A DNA stretch of 64,000 nucleotides, taken from NCBI GenBank assembly GCA_030263715.1, contig SZPM01000004.1:124001-188000 (forward strand). The letters are read 5' to 3'. Below the pieces are notes generated by a model, which did no database searches, was not told the DNA's origin, and saw only the letters and a program-made list of their open reading frames with translations. This document shows, piece after piece, positions 24,769 through 33,126 of the stretch. The position numbers and the translations under genes were made by a program. Within the stretch, counting starts at the first letter, position 1. Each line of letters starts with the position of its first letter. The DNA comes from ATM1 sp003577165. Lineage in GTDB: Bacteria; Armatimonadota; Fimbriimonadia; Fimbriimonadales; ATM1.

Positions 24769-24774
24769 TATACT
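24769..24774 (+). promoter_or_regulatory. Predicted -10 element, leaderless IscA-type gene
   Basis: TATACT followed by 10 bases and ATG 24785. The gap CAAACTGAGA contains no good ribosome-binding site. Confidence 0.45.
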
Positions 24775-24784
24775 CAAACTGAGA

Positions 24785-25165
24785 ATGTCGGTAGAACCCG
24801 TCACCCCCGACGTAGGCAGGAGCGAGGCTGGTTTTCCGGTCTCTGTCACCGACGAGGCCATCGAGAGAGTTCGGAAACTCATCGAACGGGACGGTCGTCC
24901 CGGCCTGTTCCTGCGCCTGGGAGTTAAGGGCGGGGGGTGCTCCGGGCTTGAATACGTCCTCCGACTCGACGACCAGCCCCGTACGAACGACCTTTCCACG
25001 GAGGTCGGCGGGATTCGCGTGGCGGTCGACGCCAAGTCGGCGAAGTTCCTCGCAGGCTCAGTCCTGGATTTCACCGGCGAGTTGATCGGCGGCGGGTTCC
25101 GGTTTGCGAACCCGAAAGCCAAACGGAGTTGCGGCTGCGGCACGAGTTTCACCCCTGTGGACTGA
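24785..25165 (+). CDS. A-type iron-sulfur cluster carrier (HesB/IscA/ErpA family)
   Basis: A 126-residue protein with the three conserved cysteines of A-type carriers: GVKGGGCSGLEYVL near residue 55 and the C-terminal SCGCGTSF. The core FPVSVTDEAIERVRKLIE and SAKFLAGSVLDFTGELIGGGFRFANPKA matches the HesB fold. It passes Fe-S clusters to apo-proteins. An extra N-terminal segment of about 17 residues precedes the domain. A TATACT box 10 bases upstream suggests a leaderless mRNA. No other isc or suf gene is near. Confidence 0.9.
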   Translation: MSVEPVTPDVGRSEAGFPVSVTDEAIERVRKLIERDGRPGLFLRLGVKGGGCSGLEYVLRLDDQPRTNDLSTEVGGIRVAVDAKSAKFLAGSVLDFTGELIGGGFRFANPKAKRSCGCGTSFTPVD

Positions 25166-25197
25166 TCCGCAGGCAGGAACGCGACAGGGCCTTGGCG

Positions 25198-25203
25198 TAA
25201 TCT
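25198..25203 (+). promoter_or_regulatory. Predicted -10 element, leaderless hydrolase gene
   Basis: TAATCT then 6 bases then ATG 25210. No Shine-Dalgarno sequence. Confidence 0.45.
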
Positions 25204-25209
25204 CGCCAT

Positions 25210-25887
25210 ATGCCAGGCGAGATGATTCGGTTCACCGGTAACGGACACGAGTACGACGGCTACCTTGCGAAATCTGCCCAGGGCCGCGGTCCGGGCGTCA
25301 TCGTGATCCAAGAGTGGTGGGGGCTGGTCGGTCACATCAAGGACGTCGCGGACCGATTCGCCGACGAGGGATTCACCGCTTTGGCTCCCGACTTCTATCT
25401 CGGGAAGACGGCCGACGAGCCGGACGAAGCGGGCAAACTGATGATGGCGCTCGACATCGCCGTCACAGAGAAGATATTGGGGGGGGCGGTGGAGTGCCTG
25501 CTGTCGAACGAAGCCACGTCGGGTGAGAAGGTCGGCGTCGTCGGGTTCTGCATGGGCGGCCAGCTTTCGCTTTTCGCTGCCTGCATCAATTCGAAGATCG
25601 GAGCCTGCGTCGACTTCTACGGCATCCATCCGAACGTCAGGCCGGACTTCGCGAATCTACAGTGTCCAGTGCTCGGCTTCTTTGCTGAGAACGACGCGTA
25701 TGCTTCGCCGGAGGCGGTCGCGGGCCTCGATGCTCAACTCAAGGACCAGGGAAAGGACCACCAATTCATCACCTATCCTGGGACGAACCACGCGTTCTTC
25801 AACAGCGACCGGCCGGAGGTCTACGATCGGACGGCGGCAGACGACGCGTGGAAGAGGATGGTGTCGTTCTTCCGAACCAACCTGTAG
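25210..25887 (+). CDS. Dienelactone hydrolase family protein
   Basis: A 225-residue alpha/beta hydrolase. The nucleophile elbow is GFCMGGQLS (Cys near residue 115), as in dienelactone hydrolase where Cys replaces Ser. The Asp region is FFAENDAYASPEAV and the His is in TNHAFFN. The N-terminal PGVIVIQEWWGLVGHIKDVADRFADEGF is typical of the family. Substrates of such proteins outside aromatic degradation are rarely known, and no catabolic cluster surrounds the gene. Confidence 0.88.
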   Translation: MPGEMIRFTGNGHEYDGYLAKSAQGRGPGVIVIQEWWGLVGHIKDVADRFADEGFTALAPDFYLGKTADEPDEAGKLMMALDIAVTEKILGGAVECLLSNEATSGEKVGVVGFCMGGQLSLFAACINSKIGACVDFYGIHPNVRPDFANLQCPVLGFFAENDAYASPEAVAGLDAQLKDQGKDHQFITYPGTNHAFFNSDRPEVYDRTAADDAWKRMVSFFRTNL

Positions 25888-25907
25888 CGGGCCCCGCCGC
25901 CGGATCT

Positions 25908-25992
25908 TGGTGGGCGAGGGGGGAGTCGAACCCCCACGGGTTGCCCCACTGGAACCTAAATCCAGCGCGTATGCCAGTTTCGCCACTCGCCC
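25908..25992 (-). tRNA. tRNA-Leu (anticodon TAG)
   Basis: The minus strand gives acceptor GGGCGAG/CTCGCCC, anticodon stem CTGGA/TCCAG with loop TTTAGGT (anticodon TAG), a long variable arm as in class II tRNAs, and T loop TTCGACT. Discriminator A and CCA are encoded (25908-25911). Decodes CUA and probably other CUN codons. Confidence 0.93.
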
Positions 25993-26088
25993 GATTGGCC
26001 GAGGATGGTACCTAAGGGTCCTAACGCAGTCGGCCGCTAAATCAAGGTGGCAATGCGTTGTGGGAGCCCCGACGGTACACGCTCGCTC

Positions 26089-26117
26089 TTGACAGTTCGT
26101 CCGATTCAAGGTACAAA
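26089..26117 (+). promoter_or_regulatory. Sigma-70 type promoter of tRNA-Gly
   Basis: TTGACA (26089-26094), a spacer of exactly 17 bases, then TACAAA (26112-26117). The predicted start is a few bases before the tRNA at 26128. It is one of the few places in the window with a consensus -35 box. Confidence 0.7.
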
Positions 26118-26127
26118 CAGAACAGAC

Positions 26128-26202
26128 GCGGGAATAGCTCAGTGGTAGAGCATCTCGTTGCCAACGAGAGGGTCGCGAGTTCGAATCTCGTTTCCCGCTC
26201 CA
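26128..26202 (+). tRNA. tRNA-Gly (anticodon GCC)
   Basis: Acceptor GCGGGAA/TTCCCGC, D arm GCTCAGTGGTAGAGC, anticodon stem TCTCG/CGAGA with loop TTGCCAA (anticodon GCC), T arm with TTCGAAT, discriminator T and encoded CCA. The gap between this tRNA and tRNA-Leu holds its promoter and no gene. Confidence 0.95.
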
Positions 26203-26291
26203 GATTTGCCCGGGGCCTCGCCTCGGGCACTTCCATTTGAGGGGGAGGGGCCACGGCGCCCAGGTATCCTCTTTCCGCCGAGTACGAATCT

Positions 26292-27590
26292 ATGTCTGCC
26301 TCCGCCACCCTCCAAATCTCCACCGAAGAACTGAACCCGTGCACCCTCATGCTCACGGTCAGCTGTCCCCCTGAGATGGTGGAAGAGGGATTCCGGAAAG
26401 CCTACAAAAGCGCCGCAAAGCGGATACGCATTCCCGGATTCCGGCCCGGCGCCGCGCCGCTCAAACTCGTCCGAGAGCACGCGGACCCCGACTACATTCG
26501 GCGCACCGCCCTCGACGCGATCGTAAAGCGCGCCTACGGCGAGGCCCTGAAGGAGAAGGCGATCGAGCCTCACGGCGGCCCGCGAATCGAACTCCTGAAA
26601 CTCGAAGAGGATGAGCCCGCGTGCGAATTCCGAGCGAAGGTGCCGCTGCCGCCCAAGGTCGAACTGGGGGACTTTGAAGGGCTGTCAGCAGTCCGACCCA
26701 AAGTTGAGGTCACCGACGAGGAGGTCGAAAGCCACCTGGAGGACCTGAGGAAACGCCGAGCGGCTACAAAAGAGGTATCCGGCCGCGCAGCCCAAGAGGG
26801 CGACTTCGCCGTGATCAATCTCAAGGTCGAAGGGGAAGAAGGCGAGGGCCGAACGTTCATGGCCGTCGTCGGCGAGACGTTCCCGCAACTCGACGAGCAA
26901 CTCGTGGGGATGCAGTTGGACGACATCCGACAGGCTGCGCTGACTTTCCCCGACAACTTCCAGGAGCCGGACTGGGCCGGGAAGCCCCTGACCTGCCACA
27001 TTCGCATCAAATCGCTCTCAGCGCTCGAACTGCCGGAACTCTCCGACGAGTTCGCGCAGTCGTTCGCGGTCGACTCGGTCGAGGACCTGAAGGTCCGGGC
27101 GAGGGCTGCCATCCAGACGGCGAAGGAGCGGGCTTACTCCGACTACGTGGCCGAGCAACTCCTGGAGCAAGTGGCCTCAAGGTCCAACGTGATTTCCCCC
27201 GATCCGATGTGGGAGCGGGTCGCCGAGCAGCGACTCGAAGAGATCGCGGCGGACGCGGAGCGCCGTGGGATGACGCTCGCCCAGGCTGCCGAGGGCGCAA
27301 ACATGACGATTGAGCAGCTCTTCGAGCGTCTCAAGGAGGAGGCCAAGCAGGAAGTACACCGAGCCCTCCTCATTAGCGAGATCTTCAAGAAGTCTGAACT
27401 CAAAATCGAGAAGGACGACCTTGCCCGGCACCTCGAGCAACTGGCCCGCGAGAGCGGGATGGCGCCGAAGGAGGCCTTCGAGGCTCTCCGCAGGTCGGGC
27501 AACCTGGACGAGTTGAACTACCGGGTCATGCGGGAAAAGGTGCTGGCCCTGCTGATCGAGAAGGCGACGATTCGCGACTCGGAGGCCTGA
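26292..27590 (+). CDS. tig: Trigger factor (ribosome-bound chaperone, PPIase)
   Basis: A 432-residue chaperone that binds nascent chains at the ribosome exit. The N-terminal domain has the ribosome-docking loop GFRPGAAPLKLV near 38-49. A PPIase/FKBP domain occupies about 155-245 (VGETFPQLDEQLVGMQ). The C-terminal arms are helical and highly charged. tig-clpP-clpX is a classic order, and the three genes follow here in that order. A TATCCT box lies 21 bases upstream of the ATG and no strong ribosome-binding site is seen. Confidence 0.95.
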   Translation: MSASATLQISTEELNPCTLMLTVSCPPEMVEEGFRKAYKSAAKRIRIPGFRPGAAPLKLVREHADPDYIRRTALDAIVKRAYGEALKEKAIEPHGGPRIELLKLEEDEPACEFRAKVPLPPKVELGDFEGLSAVRPKVEVTDEEVESHLEDLRKRRAATKEVSGRAAQEGDFAVINLKVEGEEGEGRTFMAVVGETFPQLDEQLVGMQLDDIRQAALTFPDNFQEPDWAGKPLTCHIRIKSLSALELPELSDEFAQSFAVDSVEDLKVRARAAIQTAKERAYSDYVAEQLLEQVASRSNVISPDPMWERVAEQRLEEIAADAERRGMTLAQAAEGANMTIEQLFERLKEEAKQEVHRALLISEIFKKSELKIEKDDLARHLEQLARESGMAPKEAFEALRRSGNLDELNYRVMREKVLALLIEKATIRDSEA

Positions 27591-27656
27591 TTTGGCCTAC
27601 CGTATGCATCGACTTGACCGATAATCTGAACGTACCGTAAGGAGGAACGCTGCGAC

Positions 27657-28241
27657 ATGGGAGTGCCCTGGGTCATTGAGCAGACTGCTCGAGGCGAACG
27701 ATCGTATGACCTTTATTCACGTCTGCTCAAGGACAGGATCATCTTCCTTGGGACGCCGGTGGATGACTATTACGCAAACCTGATCGTTGCGCAACTGCTC
27801 TACCTCTGGAAAGAGGATCCCGATAAGGACATCGAGTTCTACATCAACTCCCCAGGGGGTTCGGTGACGGCAGGCATGGCAATCTACGACACGATGCAGT
27901 TCATCAAGTGCGATGTGGCAACGACGTGCGTGGGCCAGGCTGCGAGCATGGGCGCCGTGTTGCTTGCCGGAGGAGCCAAAGGAAAGCGATACTGCCTGGA
28001 GCATGCACGGGTCATGATCCATCAGGTGAGCGCCGGTTTCCAGGGCTCTGGTACGGACATCCAAATCCAGGCCGAAGAAATCCTGAGGCACAAGAAGACT
28101 CTGAACGAAATCATCGCTCGACATACGGGACAGCCGGTGGACAAAGTCGAGAAAGACTGCGAGCGGGACTACTTCATGTCGGCGGAGCAGGCCAAGGAGT
28201 ACGGGCTCGTGGATCACGTGCTCTCCTCCACCAAGTCATAG
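27657..28241 (+). CDS. clpP: ATP-dependent Clp protease proteolytic subunit
   Basis: A 194-residue serine peptidase that forms the tetradecameric chamber used with ClpX. The triad is visible: Ser97 in GQAASMGAV, His122 in VMIHQVS and Asp171 in CERDYF. The family length is normal. TAAGGAGG 11 bases before the ATG is a strong ribosome-binding site. It lies between tig and clpX. Confidence 0.96.
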   Translation: MGVPWVIEQTARGERSYDLYSRLLKDRIIFLGTPVDDYYANLIVAQLLYLWKEDPDKDIEFYINSPGGSVTAGMAIYDTMQFIKCDVATTCVGQAASMGAVLLAGGAKGKRYCLEHARVMIHQVSAGFQGSGTDIQIQAEEILRHKKTLNEIIARHTGQPVDKVEKDCERDYFMSAEQAKEYGLVDHVLSSTKS

Positions 28242-28280
28242 TCAGAACATTACGGGCGCGCGATTATCAACTGAATACTT

Positions 28281-29546
28281 ATGGAACAACGCGACAAATG
28301 TGCGCTGTGCGGCAAACCGAAGGCTGAGGTCAAACGACTGATCGTGGGCCTCTACGGAGGCGTTTGCCAAGAGTGCATCGAACTCTGCAACGAAATCCTC
28401 AAAGGCAGTCCGGCAGACGAGGTTAAACCGATCGTCGCCGAGCGACCCTTCGTTTCCAGTTCCGTCCCGAAACCGAAGGAGATCGTCGAATTCCTGGATC
28501 AATACGTCGTGGGCCAGGATGCCGCCAAGCGCGCGTTGAGTGTCGCCGTTTACAACCATTACAAGCGAATCAGTTCCGAGAACCGCTCCGACGACGTAGA
28601 CCTGCAAAAGAGCAACATCTTGCTCATCGGCCCAACCGGCTCCGGCAAGACGCTCCTTGCACAAACGCTCGCGCGAATCCTAAACGTGCCGTTTGCGATT
28701 GCCGATGCGACAAGCCTCACGGAGGCAGGTTACGTCGGCGAAGATGTCGAGAACATCCTTCTCAAACTGTATCAAGCCGCTGATTCAGGAGAGTTCGGCA
28801 AGAACCCTATTGTGGCCGCGCAGCGCGGCATCATCTACGTCGACGAGATCGACAAGATCGCTCGCAAGAGCGACAACCCAAGCATCACGAGAGACGTGAG
28901 CGGGGAAGGCGTTCAGCAAGCGCTCTTGAAAATTCTCGAAGGCTCCGTTGCGAATGTTCCGCCGGGTGGCGGAAGAAAGCATCCGCACCAAGAGTACATC
29001 CAGATCGACACGACGAACATCCTCTTCATCTGTGGGGGCGCGTTCGAAGGCCTCGACGAGATCATTCTGCGAAGGCAGAGAGAAAACGTGATGGGATTCC
29101 GCTCGAATCCGCAGTCGAAGAAGGAGCGCCAGCGAGACATCCTCAAGAACGTGATGCCGGAAGACCTGCTTCACTACGGCCTGATCCCCGAGTTCATCGG
29201 CCGCCTGCCTGTGATCTCGACGCTCGACGCGCTGGACGAGGAATCGCTCGTCCGAATCCTCGTGGAGCCACGAAACTCGCTCGTCAAGCAGTTCCGAAAG
29301 CTGTTCTCGCTGGATGGCGTGCAGCTCGAATTCGAAGACGCCGCCCTTCAAGAGATCGCCAAGGAGGCGCTGAGTCGGAAGACCGGCGCGCGCGCTCTCC
29401 GAGCGATCATCGAGAACATCATGCTCGACGTGATGTTCGAAGTGCCGAGCAAGTCCCGAGTGGAGCGCGTCATCGTGCCGTCCGGCGTCGTGTCAGGCGA
29501 AGCCTCGCCGATCATCCTTCCGGAAGAAGAGCGACAGGCCAGTTAG
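28281..29546 (+). CDS. clpX: ATP-dependent Clp protease ATP-binding subunit
   Basis: A 421-residue AAA+ unfoldase. The N-terminal zinc domain has Cys7, Cys10, Cys29 and Cys32. Walker A is GPTGSGKT (117-124), Walker B IIYVDEIDKI, and the C-terminal sensor-2 region GARALRAIIENIMLDVMFE. It selects substrates and feeds them to ClpP encoded just upstream. A GATTAT hexamer 13 bases before the ATG may give clpX an extra promoter. Confidence 0.96.
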   Translation: MEQRDKCALCGKPKAEVKRLIVGLYGGVCQECIELCNEILKGSPADEVKPIVAERPFVSSSVPKPKEIVEFLDQYVVGQDAAKRALSVAVYNHYKRISSENRSDDVDLQKSNILLIGPTGSGKTLLAQTLARILNVPFAIADATSLTEAGYVGEDVENILLKLYQAADSGEFGKNPIVAAQRGIIYVDEIDKIARKSDNPSITRDVSGEGVQQALLKILEGSVANVPPGGGRKHPHQEYIQIDTTNILFICGGAFEGLDEIILRRQRENVMGFRSNPQSKKERQRDILKNVMPEDLLHYGLIPEFIGRLPVISTLDALDEESLVRILVEPRNSLVKQFRKLFSLDGVQLEFEDAALQEIAKEALSRKTGARALRAIIENIMLDVMFEVPSKSRVERVIVPSGVVSGEASPIILPEEERQAS

Positions 29547-29598
29547 CGTTTCCCCCGCCTGGCGCGGGAGCGGCGCGAACTCCCTGCAGCGCGTCACA

Positions 29599-30282
29599 AT
29601 GTCTGCAATGCCCGAGGCTGCCCGTAAACACTTCGACGAACTGCTCGAGGGCCTGAAGGCTCAGGTCATGGAGATGGGGGGTCTGGTCGACAAGATGGTC
29701 GCCGACTCCGTGAAGGCCGTCGTTCGGCACGATGACGCCCTCGCTCGCCAGGTTCTGGAGAGAGACAACCAAGTGGACAGCCTCGAACTGGAGGTCCATT
29801 CCACGTGCATCGCGATCATCGCGCGCGAGGCGCCTGTCGCAAAAGACGTGAGGTTCCTCACTTCCGCCATGGCGATCGCGATCGAGTTGGAGCGGGTGGG
29901 CGACCACGCAGTGAGCATCGCCAAGAAGGCCCTCTCGGTTCCCGGTGAGTTTCCGTCCGGCTTCGCGGCGGAGCTCCTTCGCATGGCAGACCGCGTGCGC
30001 GCGATGCTAACGGGCGCGCTTCGCGCCTTCGCGACCGGCGAAGTCAGCGCGCTCGAAGAGATCGTCGCAGCGGACAACGAAGTCGACGTCACGTGGAAGG
30101 AGGCTCGTCGCAGGATCAAGGAGGCCATCCGGCAAGACCTTGAGATGCTCGATGCGGGCTACAAACTGATCCAAGCGTTTCACCAACTCGAATACATCGG
30201 AGACAACGCCGTGGCGATTGCGGAGCGCATCGAATTCGTGCGCACAGGCAACGTCGTCCGGTTCAGCCGCGCAAAGTTCTAA
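29599..30282 (+). CDS. phoU: Phosphate-signalling regulator PhoU
   Basis: A 227-residue all-helical protein with two PhoU repeats. The metal-binding E/DxxxD motifs are ERDNQVDSLE and ELERVGDHAVSIAKKA in the first half, and AADNEVDVTWKE and EYIGDNAVAIAERI in the second. PhoU usually damps the PhoR response through the Pst transporter. No pst or phoBR gene is in the window, so this is a solitary copy. Its TAA overlaps the stop of the convergent CNNM/CBS gene by 4 bp. Confidence 0.93.
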   Translation: MSAMPEAARKHFDELLEGLKAQVMEMGGLVDKMVADSVKAVVRHDDALARQVLERDNQVDSLELEVHSTCIAIIAREAPVAKDVRFLTSAMAIAIELERVGDHAVSIAKKALSVPGEFPSGFAAELLRMADRVRAMLTGALRAFATGEVSALEEIVAADNEVDVTWKEARRRIKEAIRQDLEMLDAGYKLIQAFHQLEYIGDNAVAIAERIEFVRTGNVVRFSRAKF

Positions 30283-31580
30283 TTCGCTTCGACCCGAGTT
30301 TGTTTCCGGGCTTCGATCAAAGCGACGCGCGTGATCCTCTGACGTGCCATGTTCTCGACGCGAAGGCGACCGATCGCCGTGTCCACCGAGTCGCCCGGAC
30401 GCGGGATGCGTTTTAGTGACTCCACGATGATCGTCGCGACCGCTTCGCGCTCCAGAGGGCATTCGTCGAGGCCCAGAAACTCACAGAGCTCGTCGGTGCG
30501 CACGTCGCCGCGCATCACCACTCGCCCGTCAGGACGGCGTCCGATTCTGGGCTGCGCATGTTCGACTTGGTCGTCCAGTTCGCCAAACATCTCTTCCACG
30601 ATGTCTTCAAGAGTCAACAGTCCCTCGGTTCCTCCGTGCTCATCCCTGATGACGAGCAACTGCGTTTTCTCGGCCTGCATGCGCTCGACAAGCCTCTCAA
30701 GCGAAAGGTTCGGCGGGACGAACACCGCGGGCCTGACGACGCTGCGTATTGAAGGGGCTAAGCCCGCGAACACCTTGAGCGCGTCTTGAACATGAAGGAT
30801 GCCCACGATCTCGTCGAGGTCTCCATCTTCGACGACGACAAGCCTCGTATGCGTCTGCTTGGCCATCACCTGCAATGCCTCTTCGGCGGAGATGTCGGCC
30901 TCGACGAAACTGATGTCGACACGAGGGATCATCACGTCGTCGGCTTGCAGGTCGGTTAGCGCAAGCGTCTTCGCGAGCAACTTGGCGTGAGACTCGCCAA
31001 ACGTGCCGGCATCCGTGCTCTCCTTCAGGATGTCGGCAAGCTCCTCGCGCGCGATGACCGGCTTGTCGATCTTTCTCGTGTCAATGCCGAAAGCGCGCAC
31101 CACGAGCGCGCCTGCGCCTTCGAGGAGCCAACTGAACGGACGGAGCACCGCCAAGAGAACGTTGAGGGGATAGATTACGAACACCGCAGAACGCTCGGCA
31201 TCCCGCAATGTCACGTACTTCGGCACCAACTCTCCCAGCACGACGAGCAGGAACGTGACGATGAGGAACGCGAGAATCCCGGCGACGACATGAAGGCCCA
31301 GACCGGACAGCATCGGCTCCAAAGCGTTCGCAATGGTCGACTCGGCCGTCCACCCCAAGCCAATCCCGGCCATCGTGATCGCAAGTTGAACTCCCGCGAC
31401 GTAGCGGGACATGTTCTCGGTCGCCTTCGCCGCCGCTCCCGCCGCGCGGCTGCCTTTTCGGGCCGCTGCCCGGAGGCGATTCGGTCGCGCGCCCACGAGG
31501 GCATATTCAGCAGCCACGAAGAAGGCGTTCGCAAGAATGAGCACCCCGCCTGCAATCCAACGCCAAGCGTCGCTATCCAT
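30279..31580 (-). CDS. CNNM / CBS-domain / CorC_HlyC membrane protein (hemolysin family)
   Basis: A 433-residue protein. The CNNM (DUF21) domain has four hydrophobic segments (ILANAFFVAAEYALVGAR at the start, TFLLVVLGELVPKYVTLRDAE later). Two CBS motifs follow near 205-330, including VMIPRVDISFVEADISAEEAL and EHGGTEGLLTLEDIVEEMFGE. The C-terminal CorC_HlyC domain begins near 345. CNNM proteins are linked to Mg2+ or Co2+ transport. The older hemolysin label is historical. A possible -10 CATAAT lies about 30 bases upstream of the ATG. Confidence 0.9.
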   Translation of the reverse strand: MDSDAWRWIAGGVLILANAFFVAAEYALVGARPNRLRAAARKGSRAAGAAAKATENMSRYVAGVQLAITMAGIGLGWTAESTIANALEPMLSGLGLHVVAGILAFLIVTFLLVVLGELVPKYVTLRDAERSAVFVIYPLNVLLAVLRPFSWLLEGAGALVVRAFGIDTRKIDKPVIAREELADILKESTDAGTFGESHAKLLAKTLALTDLQADDVMIPRVDISFVEADISAEEALQVMAKQTHTRLVVVEDGDLDEIVGILHVQDALKVFAGLAPSIRSVVRPAVFVPPNLSLERLVERMQAEKTQLLVIRDEHGGTEGLLTLEDIVEEMFGELDDQVEHAQPRIGRRPDGRVVMRGDVRTDELCEFLGLDECPLEREAVATIIVESLKRIPRPGDSVDTAIGRLRVENMARQRITRVALIEARKQTRVEAN

Positions 31581-31637
31581 ATGTGGGCTCAGTCAGCACT
31601 TGGGACGGGATTATGGCGCGAGGCGGGGTGAGGCGAT

Positions 31638-32960
31638 TCATGCGGACAGCACTGGCACGGTGTAGGGCCCGTCCGGGATGACCGAGATCCGTTCGCCCCG
31701 TGCCCCGTCGATCCGCGCCTGAATCGACCGCCGAAGTTCCTCGAGGTTAGGGTCGCTTCCGTTGGCAAAGTAGATCGGGGTCAAAGACATTCGGGCCTGG
31801 TCCTCCGGTGATATCCCGCCGCACGCAAACATCAGCCCCTCGACCCCCGTTCTCTGGAGGAGTTTCGCATGCATCTGAAACCCCCACTGATCATGGTCAG
31901 TGGTTTCCTTCGACCCGATCCATTCGAGAAATCCGCGCCAGTCCTGTCCCCACTCTCTCATGATCTTGGTGAAGGAGGGGCTGCCGAGTCCTTCGCTGCA
32001 TGCGCTGACGATGAGCGCCTTCCCGGACTGCTCAAGGATCGGAAGCGTCGAGCACATGCCTTTGCCCGTTTGGTAGAGCGTCTTGTCGAGCGGATATCCG
32101 CCTGCGCAGGCGACGACCAAGTCTGCGGTTCGAGTGGCGCGCGCACTCGTCCAGGACTTAACCTTTTCCGTTCCGGCGAGGAACGCCTGCTTCCAGTCGC
32201 CCGCGAATACTCCCGCGATCTGCTTTTCTTCGTTCAGCCCGACGTTCACCAGAAACTCGATGCCCGTCATCTCCACGACGCTCGTCGCCTCTTCATGCAG
32301 AGGATTGCCGTCGAGGACGTAGTTCGTCGCATTCGGTGAGTCGAGGAATTGGAATCCGTGGAATTTCTGGACCGTCGCAACGTTGGCTAATCCCGGGCAT
32401 ACGCCTTTGCGTCCTCCGCTGAATCCGGCCATGAAGTGCGGCTCGATGAACCCTGTCACGATTCGGAAGTCCGCTTCCATGTAGCGCTTGTTGATGAACA
32501 CGCGCGTGCCATAGATGCTCGGTTGACGCAACTCCGTGAGTTCATCCATGACTTCGCTCCGATGGTCGACGATCATGTAGTGAGATGCAATCTCTTCACC
32601 GACGAGTTCGAGTTTCTCTTCTGGAGTGCTGGGACGATGCATGCCGGTTGCAACGAGAATCGTCACTCGGTCCTCCGGGATACCGGCGCCGTGAAGAGTC
32701 CGAAGGATCGGCGGCAAGATCAACTTGTTCGGCACGGGCCGGGTGATGTCGGAGATCGTGATAACGACGTTGCGCGGGTTCTTCGCCTCGAGCAGCGCGG
32801 CAAGCGGCTCGCTGCCAATCGGGCTTGCGAGGGCGTCGGCAACAGCCTGCTCGGCGTACGGAAGGGCCGGAACCTCCGGAGCCCGAAGCACTTCCGCGTC
32901 ATCGGGAACGACGATCGGGATCCGGCTCTTGTGATATCGGACGAAGGTTTCCTTCGGCAC
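31638..32960 (-). CDS. larA: LarA-family nickel-pincer racemase
   Basis: A 440-residue protein of the lactate racemase family. The active-site residues line up with the L. plantarum enzyme: His108 in TGMHRP, His175 in FIEPHFMAGFSGG, Lys185 in GGRKGVCPG (the lysine that binds the pincer cofactor) and His201. DITRPVP is the family N-terminal motif. Cofactor genes larB, larC and larE are not in the window, and many LarA homologs act on other 2-hydroxy acids, so the substrate is open. The GTG start has CATAAT 6 bases upstream and no ribosome-binding site. Confidence 0.87.
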   Translation of the reverse strand: MPKETFVRYHKSRIPIVVPDDAEVLRAPEVPALPYAEQAVADALASPIGSEPLAALLEAKNPRNVVITISDITRPVPNKLILPPILRTLHGAGIPEDRVTILVATGMHRPSTPEEKLELVGEEIASHYMIVDHRSEVMDELTELRQPSIYGTRVFINKRYMEADFRIVTGFIEPHFMAGFSGGRKGVCPGLANVATVQKFHGFQFLDSPNATNYVLDGNPLHEEATSVVEMTGIEFLVNVGLNEEKQIAGVFAGDWKQAFLAGTEKVKSWTSARATRTADLVVACAGGYPLDKTLYQTGKGMCSTLPILEQSGKALIVSACSEGLGSPSFTKIMREWGQDWRGFLEWIGSKETTDHDQWGFQMHAKLLQRTGVEGLMFACGGISPEDQARMSLTPIYFANGSDPNLEELRRSIQARIDGARGERISVIPDGPYTVPVLSA

Positions 32961-32966
32961 CGGTAG

Positions 32967-32972
32967 ATTATG
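32967..32972 (-). promoter_or_regulatory. Predicted -10 element, leaderless larA
   Basis: CATAAT on the minus strand, 6 bases, then GTG 32960. Hexamer and spacing are the same as before the M1-like peptidase gene. Confidence 0.5.
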
Positions 32973-33001
32973 GGGCCTTCCGGATACGCCGAGACGTTCG
33001 G

Positions 33002-33007
33002 TATAAT
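33002..33007 (+). promoter_or_regulatory. Consensus -10 element of tRNA-Trp
   Basis: A perfect TATAAT 14 bases before the tRNA 5' end. A -35 box is weak (TTCCGG at 18-base spacing). Confidence 0.6.
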
Positions 33008-33021
33008 TCGCGCCCGCCCGC

Positions 33022-33097
33022 AGGGGTGTAGCTCAGCTGGTAGAGCAGCGGTCTCCAAAACCGCAGGTCGCGGGTTCGAATCCTGTCGCCCCTGCCA
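33022..33097 (+). tRNA. tRNA-Trp (anticodon CCA)
   Basis: Acceptor AGGGGTG/CGCCCCT, D arm GCTCAGCTGGTAGAGC, anticodon loop TCTCCAA with anticodon CCA, T loop TTCGAAT, discriminator G and an encoded CCA end (33095-33097). Confidence 0.95.
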
Positions 33098-33126
33098 TTC
33101 ATCCTTTCCGCTTTGTCATCGCGCGA

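Noticed and set aside
25908..26202. tRNA-Leu/tRNA-Gly pair as an integration site
   Set aside because: No integrase, direct repeat of a tRNA 3' end or foreign-looking gene is found near the tRNAs.
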